Source: Olsenella timonensis (lineage in GTDB: Bacteria > Actinomycetota > Coriobacteriia > Coriobacteriales > Atopobiaceae). Taken from it: DNA of 64,000 nucleotides. The notes under the pieces are model-generated. The model was not told the DNA's origin. It was given only the letters and a program-made list of their open reading frames with translations, and made no database searches. A program made the position numbers and the translations under genes. This document shows positions 1-10,804 of this stretch, in pieces; the stretch's first letter is position 1, and every line of letters begins with the position of its first letter. The stretch spans positions 744,001-808,000 of the forward strand of contig NZ_LT635455.1 in NCBI RefSeq assembly GCF_900119915.1, read 5' to 3'.

Positions 1-293
1 TCGCGGTGGCGGCCGGGATCGAGAGCGTGGAGGACGTCGAGGACGTCAAGATGATCGCCGACGAGGGGTTCGTCTACGCCTGCGCCACGGCGCCGGAGGT
101 CGTCGAGGTGAGCTTCGCGCTCGCGGCGGGCGAGGTCGCCATGGACTTCTCCCTCGGCGCATCCGCGCCCGACGACGACTCCGTCGAGCTCGTCCGGGTG
201 CTGCTCTCCGCGCTCTGCGACGAGTTCGACCTCTCCGACGACGGCGCCAGGCTGCACCTCCTGCGCGCGACCGGCGGCTCCGATGACGAGTAG
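1..293 (+). CDS. Anti-sigma factor, RsbW/SpoIIAB-like (5' partial)
   Basis: This is the C-terminal part (about 97 residues) of a protein whose start lies before the window. The pattern resembles the end of the GHKL/HATPase fold of RsbW/SpoIIAB anti-sigma factors, and it runs directly into a SigB/SigF-type sigma gene with an 11-base overlap, the classical partner arrangement. At the place of the family's N-box (usually E-x-x-x-N) the sequence reads EGFVYAC, so the ATP/Mg-binding Asn appears to be Tyr. The protein may therefore bind the sigma factor without being a normal kinase. The assignment rests on the neighbour and on weak similarity. Confidence 0.6.
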   Translation, partial: AVAAGIESVEDVEDVKMIADEGFVYACATAPEVVEVSFALAAGEVAMDFSLGASAPDDDSVELVRVLLSALCDEFDLSDDGARLHLLRATGGSDDE

Positions 294-1104
294 GGCTCGC
301 ACCGACGGCACCGCCGCGCGCCCCGCGCGCCGCGCTCCCCAGGGGCGCGTCGCCTGGGACAAGGACCGCACGCGCGAGCTGTTCCGCCGCTACAAGGGGC
401 AGGGCGACGCTGAGGCGCGCGACCAGCTCATCATGAGCCACCTCAACCTCGTGCGGTTCCTCGCGTCCAAGTTCAAGAACCGCGGCGAGGCGCTCGACGA
501 CCTCGTCCAGGTCGGCACGATCGGCCTCATCAAGGCCATCGACCGCTTTGACCCGGAGCGCGGGCTGGAGTTCACCACCTACGCCACGCCCACGATCATG
601 GGGGAGATCAAGCGCCACTTCCGCGACAAGGGCTGGTCGGTGCGCGTGCCGCGCCGCCTGCAGGAGCTCTCCGCGAAGGTCAACCAGGCCACCGACGAGC
701 TCACCAACCAGCTGCAGCACAGCCCCTCGGTGGCGGAGATCGCCGAGCGGCTGGGCGTCACGGTCGACGAGGTGCTCGAGGCGATGGAGTCCTCGAGCGC
801 CTACAGCTCGGTGCCGCTCGAGGGCGGGGGGTCGGAGGGGGACGACGAGGCGCCGTCCGTGATCGACCACTACGCCACCGAGGACGCCGACCTCGCCGCC
901 TCCGATGACCGCATCGTGCTCGAGGAGGCCATCGCGGACTTCTCGCCCCGCGAGCGCGACGTCATCCGCATGCGCTTCGTGGACGGCCTCACGCAGGTCG
1001 AGATTGCGGAGCGCCTCGGCGTCTCGCAGGTGCAGGTGTCGAGGCTGCTGCGCCGCACCCTGCGCCGCATCCAGGACAAGATCGACCCGGAGGGTCTCGC
1101 GTAG
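283..1104 (+). CDS. RNA polymerase sigma factor, SigB/SigF/SigG family
   Basis: A 273-residue sigma-70 family factor with regions 2, 3 and 4. Region 2 lies at about residues 45-125 and includes the GTIGLIKAIDRFDPERG core and the FTTYATPTIMGEIKRHFRD -10 recognition helix typical of SigB/F/G. Region 3 is at about 130-170. Region 4 carries the helix-turn-helix at about 235-265 (LTQVEIAERLGVSQVQVSR). It would direct RNA polymerase to an alternative promoter set. The ATG overlaps the end of the upstream anti-sigma gene by 11 bases, so the two are probably translationally coupled. An acidic, Gly-rich linker separates regions 3 and 4. Which member of the family it is cannot be said. Confidence 0.93.
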   Translation: MTSRARTDGTAARPARRAPQGRVAWDKDRTRELFRRYKGQGDAEARDQLIMSHLNLVRFLASKFKNRGEALDDLVQVGTIGLIKAIDRFDPERGLEFTTYATPTIMGEIKRHFRDKGWSVRVPRRLQELSAKVNQATDELTNQLQHSPSVAEIAERLGVTVDEVLEAMESSSAYSSVPLEGGGSEGDDEAPSVIDHYATEDADLAASDDRIVLEEAIADFSPRERDVIRMRFVDGLTQVEIAERLGVSQVQVSRLLRRTLRRIQDKIDPEGLA

Positions 1105-1154
1105 GCGTCCCGGCGCGGCCGGCCCCGGGCCACCGCGGGACAGGAGAGGAAGAC

Positions 1155-2480
1155 ATGTCTGCGAAGCCGCGTGCGGCACGATACGAGAAGTGGCGCCTCC
1201 GCGCGACGGTGGCGTGGGCCATCGTGGGCGCGGCCCTGGTCTTCCTGCTCGCGGTGCGCGGGCTCGCCGTGGTCGGCCAGGCCGTCGAGCTCCTGCTGGT
1301 GGGCACGATCGTGGGCTACGTCTGCAGCCCGCTCACCAACTTCCTGGAGGACCGCAGGGTCCCGCGGGGCGTCGCCGTGCTCGTGTCGCTCGTCGTGGTG
1401 GTCGCTGCCATCGCCGTGGTCGTCGCGCTGTTCATGGGGCCCTTCCTGCGCGAGTTCGTCACGCTCCTGCGCAACGTCCCGTCCTACTTCACGCAGGCGC
1501 AGTCGGCGCTCGAGGCCTTCTGGGACACGTTTGGCTCTGCGAGCGGCGGCAACGTCGCGAACGCCGTGAACTCCTTCGTGAGCGTGCTCGTCGACGCGGG
1601 CACGCAGGTCGCCTCCGACCTCGCGCGCCAGCTCTCCACGGGCCTCGTGACGAGCATCACCGACCTCGCCGGCCACCTCGTGACGATCTTCCTCGCGCTC
1701 ATCCTCGCGTACTGGTTCGCGCTCGACTACCCCAAGATCATGCGCGAGTTCGCCGTGATCGCGGGTCCCGACTACGACGACGAGCTCGTCCTGAGCCTCG
1801 CCGTCCTGTCGCGCTCGGTGGGCGGCTACATGCGCGGCACCCTCATCACGTCGCTCGCCAACGGCGTCATGGTCGCCGCCGGGCTCGCGCTCATTGGCCA
1901 CCCCTACGCCGGGCTTCTCGGCATCGCCACCTTCGTCCTGCACTTCGTGCCCGTGGTCGGCCCGATGCTCTCCTCGCTCTCCGCGGTCCTGCTCGCCCTC
2001 TTCGTGGGGCCGCTGTGCGCGCTGTGGACGCTCGCGATCACGGTCGTGGCGCAGAACGTCACCGACAACGTGCTCTCGCCCCTGGTCATGCGCTCCGCCG
2101 TCAAGATCCACCCGGCGCTGTCGCTCGTGGGCATCGTCGTGGGCGGCGCGGTGGGCGGCGCGGTGGGCATGGTCCTCGCCGTCCCGCTTACCGCCGCGAT
2201 CAAGGGGCTGTTCGTGTACTACTTCGAGAGCCGCACCAGCCGCCAGCTCGTCTCGCCGGACGGCGCCCTCTTCGGCGGCACCCCCTACTCCGCCCCCGCA
2301 GGGGGGCCGATGCCCACCTTCGACGCCCTCGACGACGACACCTTCATCGAGCGCTCGCGCCTGCTCGCGGGACTCTCGCGCCTGCACGCCGAGCGCGAGG
2401 CGGCCACCGCGCCCGACGAGGCCACGCGCGACGCGCGGGGAGACGCCCCGTCCGAGAGGGGTGACGGCTCGCCCGAGTAG
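1155..2480 (+). CDS. AI-2E family transporter (TqsA/YdiK-like permease)
   Basis: A 441-residue integral membrane protein with the layout of the AI-2E/PF01594 family. Two or three hydrophobic segments lie near the N-terminus (residues about 15-100), a variable extracytoplasmic stretch follows, then a long hydrophobic C-terminal half (residues about 170-355), then a charged cytoplasmic tail of about 80 residues rich in Glu, Arg and Ala. The family includes putative exporters of small molecules and Na+/H+ antiporters, so the substrate is unknown. The start ATG is preceded by a GGAGAGG ribosome-binding site. It stands alone between the sigma gene and alaS. Confidence 0.85.
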   Translation: MSAKPRAARYEKWRLRATVAWAIVGAALVFLLAVRGLAVVGQAVELLLVGTIVGYVCSPLTNFLEDRRVPRGVAVLVSLVVVVAAIAVVVALFMGPFLREFVTLLRNVPSYFTQAQSALEAFWDTFGSASGGNVANAVNSFVSVLVDAGTQVASDLARQLSTGLVTSITDLAGHLVTIFLALILAYWFALDYPKIMREFAVIAGPDYDDELVLSLAVLSRSVGGYMRGTLITSLANGVMVAAGLALIGHPYAGLLGIATFVLHFVPVVGPMLSSLSAVLLALFVGPLCALWTLAITVVAQNVTDNVLSPLVMRSAVKIHPALSLVGIVVGGAVGGAVGMVLAVPLTAAIKGLFVYYFESRTSRQLVSPDGALFGGTPYSAPAGGPMPTFDALDDDTFIERSRLLAGLSRLHAEREAATAPDEATRDARGDAPSERGDGSPE

Positions 2481-2530
2481 CGTCGACCCCCACATGCCCC
2501 TTGACGCGCCTGCCCGGGGCCTCGGCGCGC

Positions 2531-2536
2531 TATACT
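2531..2536 (+). promoter_or_regulatory. Candidate -10 box for alaS
   Basis: TATACT lies 48 bases before the alaS start. The TTGACG at 2501-2506 is 24 bases away, too far for a normal -35 partner. No T-box-like leader is visible in the short untranslated region. Confidence 0.45.
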
Positions 2537-2583
2537 TGGACGGTTGATTGTTCGAGAAGAGCCGCCTGAGGCAGGGGAGACAC

Positions 2584-5247
<2,664 letters not shown>

Positions 5248-5250
5248 GGC

Positions 5251-5664
5251 ATGCGGGTCCTCGCGCTCGACATCGGCGAGAGGCGCGTCGGCGTGGCCGT
5301 GAGCGACCCGTCGGCGCGCGTCGCGTCCCCCGTCTGCGTCCTGCCGGCGGCCGAGGTGCTCGCGCGCGCGGCGACCTTCCGCCGCGTGCTCGAGGACTGG
5401 GAGCCCGAGCTCCTCGTCTGCGGGCTGCCCCGAACCCTGGCGGGGGAGGAGGGACCCCAGGCCGAGCGCGTCCGGGCGCAGGCCGTCGAGATAGCTGCGA
5501 GCTGCGGACTTCCCTTGGAGTTTGCAGACGAGCGCCTGTCCTCGTCCGAGGCCAGGCGTATCCTGAAAGAGCAGGGCCTCTCCGAGCGCGCGATGCGCGG
5601 GCGGGTCGACTCCGTCGCCGCCTCCCTGTTCCTCCAGTCCTGGCTTGACGCCAGGCAGACCTGA
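5251..5664 (+). CDS. ruvX: Holliday junction resolvase-like protein RuvX/YqgF
   Basis: A 137-residue RNase H-fold protein. It opens with the LALDIGERRVGVAVSD strand-turn carrying the first catalytic Asp and has the second motif FADERLSSSEA at about residues 90-100, followed by a conserved Asp in VDSVAA. The family processes pre-16S rRNA 5' ends in E. coli and has been proposed as a Holliday junction nuclease. It starts 3 bases after alaS, so they are almost certainly co-transcribed. Confidence 0.93.
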   Translation: MRVLALDIGERRVGVAVSDPSARVASPVCVLPAAEVLARAATFRRVLEDWEPELLVCGLPRTLAGEEGPQAERVRAQAVEIAASCGLPLEFADERLSSSEARRILKEQGLSERAMRGRVDSVAASLFLQSWLDARQT

Positions 5665-5673
5665 AAGGGCACG

Positions 5674-6924
5674 ATGGCCACACCGACCGGCAGGTCCCCC
5701 AGGCGCGGGGGCTCGCACTTCTCGACCGGCGCCGCCCCGCGCGTCGCCCGGACCACCCCCCAGCCAGCCTCGGGCGCGAGCGCGCCCCGCTCGGCGCTCG
5801 CCGGCGGCCGCGTCTCGAGCCGCACCGCCGCGGCCACGCGCCGCGCCGGCTCGCACAGCCCGCGCGACCCGCGGGGAGGCCGTGGCCGCCGCCGATTCCC
5901 GCTTGCGGCGCTCGCCGTGGTCGGCGCCATCGCGATTGCCGTCGTCGCTGCCCTCGTGCTCGTCCCCGGCCTCATGGGGGGCGACGGGGAGCAGCAGGTG
6001 CAGCTCGCCGAGGAGGGCACCGAGGTCACCATCACCATCCCCGACGGCTCCGGTGCCGCCGCGGTCGCCCAGATCCTCGCCGACAACGGCCTGATCGCCG
6101 ACCAGAGCGCCTTTCTCTCCGAGGTCCGCCGCACCGAGGCGGAGTCCGCGCTCAAGAGCGGGTCGTACCGCATCGTCGCCGGCACCGACGACACGCAGAT
6201 CATCGAGCTGCTGACCAGCGGCCCCAACGCCTCGACGGCCCAGCTCGTCGTGCCCGAGGGCTACACGGTGAGCCAGATAGCCCAGGCGGTCCAGGACTCC
6301 CTCGGCATCTCCGCCGACGAGTTCCTCGCCCAGGCGAAGGCGTCGAACTACGCCGCCGACTACCCCTTCCTCTCGGGCGCGCACGAGGACTCCCTCGAGG
6401 GCTACCTCTTCCCCAAGACCTACGACTTCTCGGGCATGGAGTCGGTGACGGCCGACGCCGTGATCCGCGCCATGCTCGACCAGTACCAGATCGAGGTCTC
6501 CTCGATCGACCTCGACGCGGCCGCGAGCGCCCTCTCCGAGCGCTACGGGATCGAGCTCGACGCCAACGACGTCATCACGATGGCGTCGATCGTGGAGCGC
6601 GAGGCCGTGACCGACGAGCAGCGCCCCAAGGTCGCCTCGGTCTTCTACAACCGCCTGCGCGACGGCATGCGCCTGCAGAGCGACGCGACGCTCACCTACT
6701 CGCTCGGGAGGGCGGCCACGGCCGACGAGATCAACAGCCTCGACGACCCCTACAACACCAACCTGCGCGACGGCCTCACGCCGACGCCGATCTGCTCGCC
6801 GAGCCTCGCCTCCATCGAGGCCGCCTGCGAGCCCGCCGACACCAACTTCTACTACTTCTACATCACGCAGGACACGGAGCAGTTCTCCGAGAGCTACGAC
6901 GAGCACCGCTCCGCCTACGAGTAG
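5674..6924 (+). CDS. mltG: Endolytic murein transglycosylase MltG
   Basis: A 416-residue YceG-family protein that cleaves nascent glycan strands at the outer face of the membrane. A basic, disordered N-terminal tail of about 70 residues precedes one transmembrane helix (about 73-98). A LysM-like region follows, then the YceG domain with the catalytic Glu in ASIVEREA and the downstream YNRL and SDATLTYSLG blocks. The N-terminal tail is longer than in E. coli, as is common in actinobacteria. It lies 9 bases after ruvX. Confidence 0.93.
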   Translation: MATPTGRSPRRGGSHFSTGAAPRVARTTPQPASGASAPRSALAGGRVSSRTAAATRRAGSHSPRDPRGGRGRRRFPLAALAVVGAIAIAVVAALVLVPGLMGGDGEQQVQLAEEGTEVTITIPDGSGAAAVAQILADNGLIADQSAFLSEVRRTEAESALKSGSYRIVAGTDDTQIIELLTSGPNASTAQLVVPEGYTVSQIAQAVQDSLGISADEFLAQAKASNYAADYPFLSGAHEDSLEGYLFPKTYDFSGMESVTADAVIRAMLDQYQIEVSSIDLDAAASALSERYGIELDANDVITMASIVEREAVTDEQRPKVASVFYNRLRDGMRLQSDATLTYSLGRAATADEINSLDDPYNTNLRDGLTPTPICSPSLASIEAACEPADTNFYYFYITQDTEQFSESYDEHRSAYE

Positions 6925-6933
6925 GGGCGCCGG

Positions 6934-7434
6934 ATGGGACTTCTTCGTGCCACGCGCTACGTGGCGAGCCTGCCGCAGGTGAGCGTCGACGAGCTGGTGG
7001 ACGCCGGCGTGCGCCTCGTCCTGCTCGACCGCGACAACACCTGCGTCCCGCGTGACGCCGACGTGCCGCCCGCCGAGGTCATGGCATGGCTCGACCGCGC
7101 ACGCGAGGCGGGCCTGCGCCTGTGCCTCGTCTCCAACAACTTCCACTCCTCGCAGGTCCGCGCCAGCGCCGCCCAGATGGGCGTCGAGGCGGTCGACCAC
7201 GCCATGAAGCCGCTGCCCTTCGCGCTCGTCCGCGCGATGCGCCTCATGGGCGCCGTGCCCGGCGAGACCGTCATGATCGGCGACCAGGTCTTCACCGACG
7301 TCTGCGCCGGCAGCCTCGCCGGCGTCCGGACGATCCTCGTGCGCCCGCAGTCACGCCGGGACCTCTGGTACACGCACGTCTTCCGCGTCTTCGAGCGCCT
7401 CGCCCTGCGCGGCGTCGAGTTTGACGGCGAGTAG
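6934..7434 (+). CDS. YqeG-family HAD-IIIA phosphatase
   Basis: A 166-residue HAD-superfamily protein. Motif I is LLDRDNTCV (nucleophile Asp and acid/base Asp), motif II is in LVSNN, and motif III/IV is MIGDQVFTDV. Members are annotated as YqeG or phosphatidylglycerophosphate-phosphatase-like proteins, but the substrate cannot be read from the sequence. It is the last gene of the alaS run, and a promoter for aroK follows. Confidence 0.9.
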   Translation: MGLLRATRYVASLPQVSVDELVDAGVRLVLLDRDNTCVPRDADVPPAEVMAWLDRAREAGLRLCLVSNNFHSSQVRASAAQMGVEAVDHAMKPLPFALVRAMRLMGAVPGETVMIGDQVFTDVCAGSLAGVRTILVRPQSRRDLWYTHVFRVFERLALRGVEFDGE

Positions 7435-7482
7435 TCCTCCCCGGAGGAACGCAGAGGCGCCCCACGTCCGCCGAGTATCGAG

Positions 7483-7488
7483 TAGAAT
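7483..7488 (+). promoter_or_regulatory. -10 box for aroK
   Basis: TAGAAT is 33 bases before the aroK start and about 48 bases after the yqeG stop, marking a new transcription unit. No convincing -35 is seen. The same -10 hexamer precedes several other units in the window. Confidence 0.5.
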
Positions 7489-7520
7489 CTCTTCTCGGTA
7501 CACGGGAAGGGGGAGACAGC

Positions 7521-8066
7521 GTGCCGCACGGTTCGGGATACGTCGTTCATGAGGGGTGCGACCACCTCTTCTTCGTCGGCTTTCTCGGCGCTGGCAAGTC
7601 CACCCTCGCGCGCAACCTCGGCTCGCTCTTCCACCGGCCGCACGTCGACACCGATCGCCTCGTGGAGCGCGCGCTCGGCGCCTCCGTCGCGCAGATCTTC
7701 GCCCGGGAGGGGGAGGGGCGCTTCCGCGAGGCGGAGACCGCGCAGCTGCGCAAGCTCGCCGCTCGCAAGTCGCTGCTCGTGAGCTGCGGCGGCGGGATCG
7801 TGGAGCGCCCCGAGAACTGCGAGCTCATGCACGAGATGGGCGTCGTCGTCTTCCTCGACGGCGATCTCGCCGACTCGCTGCGCCAGATCCAGCGCCCCGA
7901 CCTGCGTCCCGACCTCGGCTCCGACGAGCACGCCGCCGAGGTCTACCGCCGGCGCCGCCCGCTCTACGAGGGCGCGGCCGACATCACGATCGACATCAGG
8001 GACAAGACGTTCGAGCAGGTGGCCCAGGAGTCGGGCCGGCTGCTCTGGGAGAGGGGGCTTCTGTGA
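7521..8066 (+). CDS. aroK: Shikimate kinase
   Basis: A 181-residue P-loop kinase that phosphorylates shikimate at the 3-hydroxyl. Walker A is GFLGAGKST (about residues 20-28), the substrate Asp lies in HVDTDRLVE, the substrate Arg in GRFREAE, the Gly triplet in SCGGGIV, and the C-terminal RRRRPLYE carries the second substrate Arg. All the usual active-site residues are present, so it looks functional. The GTG start follows a GGGGGAGA ribosome-binding site. It overlaps the following aroB-like gene by 4 bases. Confidence 0.9.
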   Translation: MPHGSGYVVHEGCDHLFFVGFLGAGKSTLARNLGSLFHRPHVDTDRLVERALGASVAQIFAREGEGRFREAETAQLRKLAARKSLLVSCGGGIVERPENCELMHEMGVVVFLDGDLADSLRQIQRPDLRPDLGSDEHAAEVYRRRRPLYEGAADITIDIRDKTFEQVAQESGRLLWERGLL

Positions 8067-9250
8067 GCGAGGGGCTTGATCGCGAGGAGAGGGACCAGGC
8101 GCCGGAGGCGCCCTCCGGCACCGGGGCGGACGAGGCGCCCGCCGCCGCCGCGACGCCGGCGGCACCGCGTGCCGCGCGCCAATGGGTGCTGATGCGCGGC
8201 GCCTCGATGGACCTGCGCGCGGGCGCCGGGATCCTGCCCGAGTTCCCGCGCGTGCTGCGCTCGGCGGCGGGCAGGCCCCACCTCTGCGCGCTCGTCTGCG
8301 AGGAGGGAGCCCCCGAGGGCGCCGTGCGCGACCTGCGGGAGAACCTCAGCGACCAGGGCTTTGAGGTGCGTTGTGCCACGCTCGCCCACGCCGGGTGCGA
8401 CCTCGCCGCCGTGGGCCGCTTCGACGAGGCCCTCGCCGAGGCGCACGTGACGGCAGACGACATGGTGCTCGTGGTGGGCGGGTTCGAGACGCTCTCGGTG
8501 GCGTCGTTCGCCTGCGCGGGGTGGTGCGGGGGCGTGCAGCTCGCCGAGGTGCCGCTCGACCTCCCGAGCGCGGTCACGGCCGCGACGACGCCGCGCGCCC
8601 TCGACGCCGCCGGCCTGCCGCGCATGGTCGCCCAGGACGGGGTGGCCCGCTACGCGGCCCTCGACCTCGACCTCGTTGCGGCGGACCCCGCGAGCGAGCC
8701 GGCCCTTCTCGGCTTCTCGCTCATGGTGCAGGGTGCTATGTGCGAGTCCGACCGCTCCTTCGGCAGGCTCTGGGACGCAGCCGCGGACCTCGCCGCCGGC
8801 GACGCCGACGCGCTGGCGGCCCAGCTCCAGGACTCGGTCAAGAGCCGCGGCAAGGTCGCGTCTGCGACCTCGGCGGCGATGCGCCAGTCGCTCGAGTTCG
8901 GCACGACGTTCGCGACGGCGCTGCGCTCGCTCGCGCCCGAGGTGGGCGCGGGGGTCGCGCTCGCGGACGGCATGCGCTTTGCCTCGCGGCTGGGCGTGGC
9001 CCAGGAGACGCTCTCCATCGACGACATGCTCGCCGTCGACGAGGTGCTCGACCGCCTGGGCGTGCCCACGGCGCGCGCGAGCGTGGACCCCGAGGCGCTC
9101 GCCGCGCGCATCAGGGAGGAGCGCTTCCGGCGCTCGAGCCGATTCATGCTCGCCGTCCCCCGCGGCCTGGGCCGGGTGCGCCTCGCGGTCATGACCGACG
9201 AGCTGCTCGCCGAGCACGCGGCGGCCTGGTGCGCCTCCCGCCCCGCCTGA
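8063..9250 (+). CDS. AroB-like protein lacking catalytic residues (probable pseudoenzyme)
   Basis: A 395-residue protein that aligns by eye along the length of 3-dehydroquinate synthase but has lost its active-site motifs. Where AroB has the NAD-binding GGG-x-x-GD, it has VVGGFETLSV. Where AroB has VPTTLL-x-x-VDSSVGGK, it has VPLDLPSAVTAATTP. The zinc-ligand Glu of the AEVIKYG region is missing (FSLMVQG). The FGHTFGHA zinc motif reads FGTTFATA, the HGEAV motif reads AGVALAD, and the late DKK reads EER. An Ala/Pro-rich N-terminal extension of about 40 residues precedes it. The GTG start overlaps the aroK stop. It is uninterrupted and has normal codon use, so it is maintained rather than decayed; its role is unknown. 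Confidence 0.8.
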   Translation: MSEGLDREERDQAPEAPSGTGADEAPAAAATPAAPRAARQWVLMRGASMDLRAGAGILPEFPRVLRSAAGRPHLCALVCEEGAPEGAVRDLRENLSDQGFEVRCATLAHAGCDLAAVGRFDEALAEAHVTADDMVLVVGGFETLSVASFACAGWCGGVQLAEVPLDLPSAVTAATTPRALDAAGLPRMVAQDGVARYAALDLDLVAADPASEPALLGFSLMVQGAMCESDRSFGRLWDAAADLAAGDADALAAQLQDSVKSRGKVASATSAAMRQSLEFGTTFATALRSLAPEVGAGVALADGMRFASRLGVAQETLSIDDMLAVDEVLDRLGVPTARASVDPEALAARIREERFRRSSRFMLAVPRGLGRVRLAVMTDELLAEHAAAWCASRPA

Positions 9251-9300
9251 CGGCCCGGCGGACCAACCACAACCAACCCCATCGAGAGAAAGGACACGAT

Positions 9301-10425
9301 ATGGCGGACGAGAAGGCATGCGCCGGGCGCGTGGAGCGCCTGCGCGAGCTCATGGCGGAGCGCGGCTACGACGCCGTGATCCTGCGCAACAACCCCGACC
9401 TGCGCTGGCTCACCGGAGCCGAGCGCACCTTCGACGACGAGGTCGCCCACACCGCCGTGATCACGGCCACGGGCCAGTGGCTCCACACCGACTCGCGCTA
9501 CTACAACACCTTCGTCGAGCGCCTCGGCGCCGACACCGCCTGGGTCCTCGACATGGACGTCGTCGATCCGGCTGCGTGGGCCGCGCGGCGCCTCGCGACG
9601 GAGCGCGCCCGCGTCGCGGCCGTCGAGGACACCTGTGACCTCGCGTTCTACGACGAGCTGCTCGTCGAGCTCTCCCGCTGCGGCGTCGCGTGCCTCACGC
9701 CGCGCCTGCACGGCGACATCTGCGACCTGCGCATGGTCAAGGACGACGAGGAGGTCGCGCTCATGCGCCGCGCGCAGGAGATCACCGACGACGCCTTCGC
9801 GCACATCTGCGAGTTCATCAAGGTGGGCATGACGGAGCAGGAGATCCGCGTGGAGCTGGAGAACTACATGCTCTCCCACGGCGCCGACGCCCTCTCCTTC
9901 GGCACGATCATCGCCTCCGGCCCCAACGGCGCCAACCCGCACGCGCAGCCCGGCGAGCGCCGCGTCGCCGAGGGGGACCTCATCGTCATGGACTACGGCG
10001 CGGGCTACCACGACTATCACGCCGACATGACGCGCACCGTCGCCGTGGGCGAGCCGGGCGCGGAGCAGCGCGCGGTCTACGACGTCGTGCGCCGCGCCCA
10101 CGAGGCGTGCGCCGCGGCGGTGCACGCCGGCGTGATCGGCCGCGACGTCCACCAGGTCGCGGTGGACGTCATCTCCGAGGCGGGCTACGGCGACTTCTTC
10201 GGCCACGGCCTCGGGCACGGCGTGGGCATCCAGATCCACGAGAACCCCAACTTCAACCGTCGCTGGGACCGCCCGGTGCCCGAGGGCTCGGTCGTGACCA
10301 TCGAGCCCGGCATCTACCTGCCCGGGCGCTTCGGGATCCGCCTGGAGGACTTCGGCCTCGTCACCGCCACGGGCTACGAGCCGTTCACGCGCTCCACGCA
10401 CGACCTCGTCGTCGTGGGGCGCTAG
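9301..10425 (+). CDS. M24-family aminopeptidase (Xaa-Pro peptidase, YqhT-like)
   Basis: A 374-residue cytoplasmic metallopeptidase with a creatinase/prolidase N-terminal domain (residues about 8-135) and a pita-bread M24 catalytic domain (about 145-370). The five dinuclear metal ligands are visible: Asp in VMDYGAG, Asp in DMTRT, His in GHGLGHGVG, Glu in TIEPGIYLP and Glu in RLEDFGLV. The ATG at 9301 follows a GAGAAAGGA ribosome-binding site, and longer in-frame upstream starts run into the aroB-like gene. The order pepP-efp is conserved in Gram-positives; here a PTS operon separates them. Confidence 0.92.
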   Translation: MADEKACAGRVERLRELMAERGYDAVILRNNPDLRWLTGAERTFDDEVAHTAVITATGQWLHTDSRYYNTFVERLGADTAWVLDMDVVDPAAWAARRLATERARVAAVEDTCDLAFYDELLVELSRCGVACLTPRLHGDICDLRMVKDDEEVALMRRAQEITDDAFAHICEFIKVGMTEQEIRVELENYMLSHGADALSFGTIIASGPNGANPHAQPGERRVAEGDLIVMDYGAGYHDYHADMTRTVAVGEPGAEQRAVYDVVRRAHEACAAAVHAGVIGRDVHQVAVDVISEAGYGDFFGHGLGHGVGIQIHENPNFNRRWDRPVPEGSVVTIEPGIYLPGRFGIRLEDFGLVTATGYEPFTRSTHDLVVVGR

Positions 10426-10440
10426 GCCCCGCGCCCCTCT

Positions 10441-10590
10441 CGCCCGTGAATTCACGTGCGCCCCGCTTTGCCCTCAAAGCCGACAAGAACCCCCGCCCGT
10501 GAATTCACGTGCGCCCCGCTTTGCCCTCAAAGCCGACAAGAACCCCCGCTCGTGAATTCATCTGCGTCGCCCGTGACGCCGACAAGGCGC
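10441..10590 (+). repeat. 53-bp tandem repeat, 2 full copies plus a diverged third
   Basis: Units start at 10441, 10494 and 10547. The first two are essentially identical over 53 bases. The third keeps the start, diverges, and then repeats the GCCGACAAG part. Each full unit contains the perfect 12-base palindrome CGTGAATTCACG. The third unit has only CGTGAATTCA. It lies between the pepP stop and its terminator. Confidence 0.9.
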
Positions 10591-10637
10591 CCCTGCGCCC
10601 GCCGAGGAGAGCTCGGTGGCGCGGGGGCGCCGTCTTT
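10586..10637 (+). terminator. Intrinsic terminator after the M24 peptidase gene
   Basis: A GC-rich 13-base stem (10586-10598 with 10619-10631, one G-T pair) with a 20-base loop is followed by GTCTTTT. It separates the pepP unit from the PTS operon. Confidence 0.75.
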
Positions 10638-10691
10638 TGGGCAATCCGGCGAGCGGTTGGGATTGTGGAGGAGTCGTGACCCAGGGTGTAC

Positions 10692-10697
10692 TAGAAT
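10692..10697 (+). promoter_or_regulatory. -10 box for the mannose PTS operon
   Basis: TAGAAT is preceded by TGTAC, which may help as an extended -10. It would give a leader of about 100 bases before the IIAB gene. No clear -35 and no sigma-54 -24/-12 motif are visible. Confidence 0.5.
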
Positions 10698-10730
10698 GTG
10701 AAGCGTGCGTGAAGCAGCAGGGGAGAAAAT

Positions 10731-10763
10731 GTGAAGAGCAAGCCCCTCGTAACACGCCGGTAA
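10731..10763 (+). CDS. Possible 10-residue leader peptide
   Basis: A short frame, GTG to TAA, encoding MKSKPLVTRR is preceded by AGGGGAGAAAAT, a good ribosome-binding site at the right distance, and lies in the leader between the -10 box and the IIAB gene. No attenuator hairpin is evident downstream. It may simply be chance. Confidence 0.2.
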   Translation: MKSKPLVTRR

Positions 10764-10804
10764 GGCAATGGTAAGAGTCCGCGAAACAGAGAAGGAGGTA
10801 AGCG

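Noticed and set aside
2501-2536. TTGACG with TATACT as a full alaS promoter
   Set aside because: The spacer is 24 bases, too long; only the -10 box was kept.
10640-10804. Sigma-54 promoter for the mannose PTS operon
   Set aside because: No TGGCAC-N5-TTGC-like -24/-12 motif is present and no LevR/ManR activator is next to the operon.
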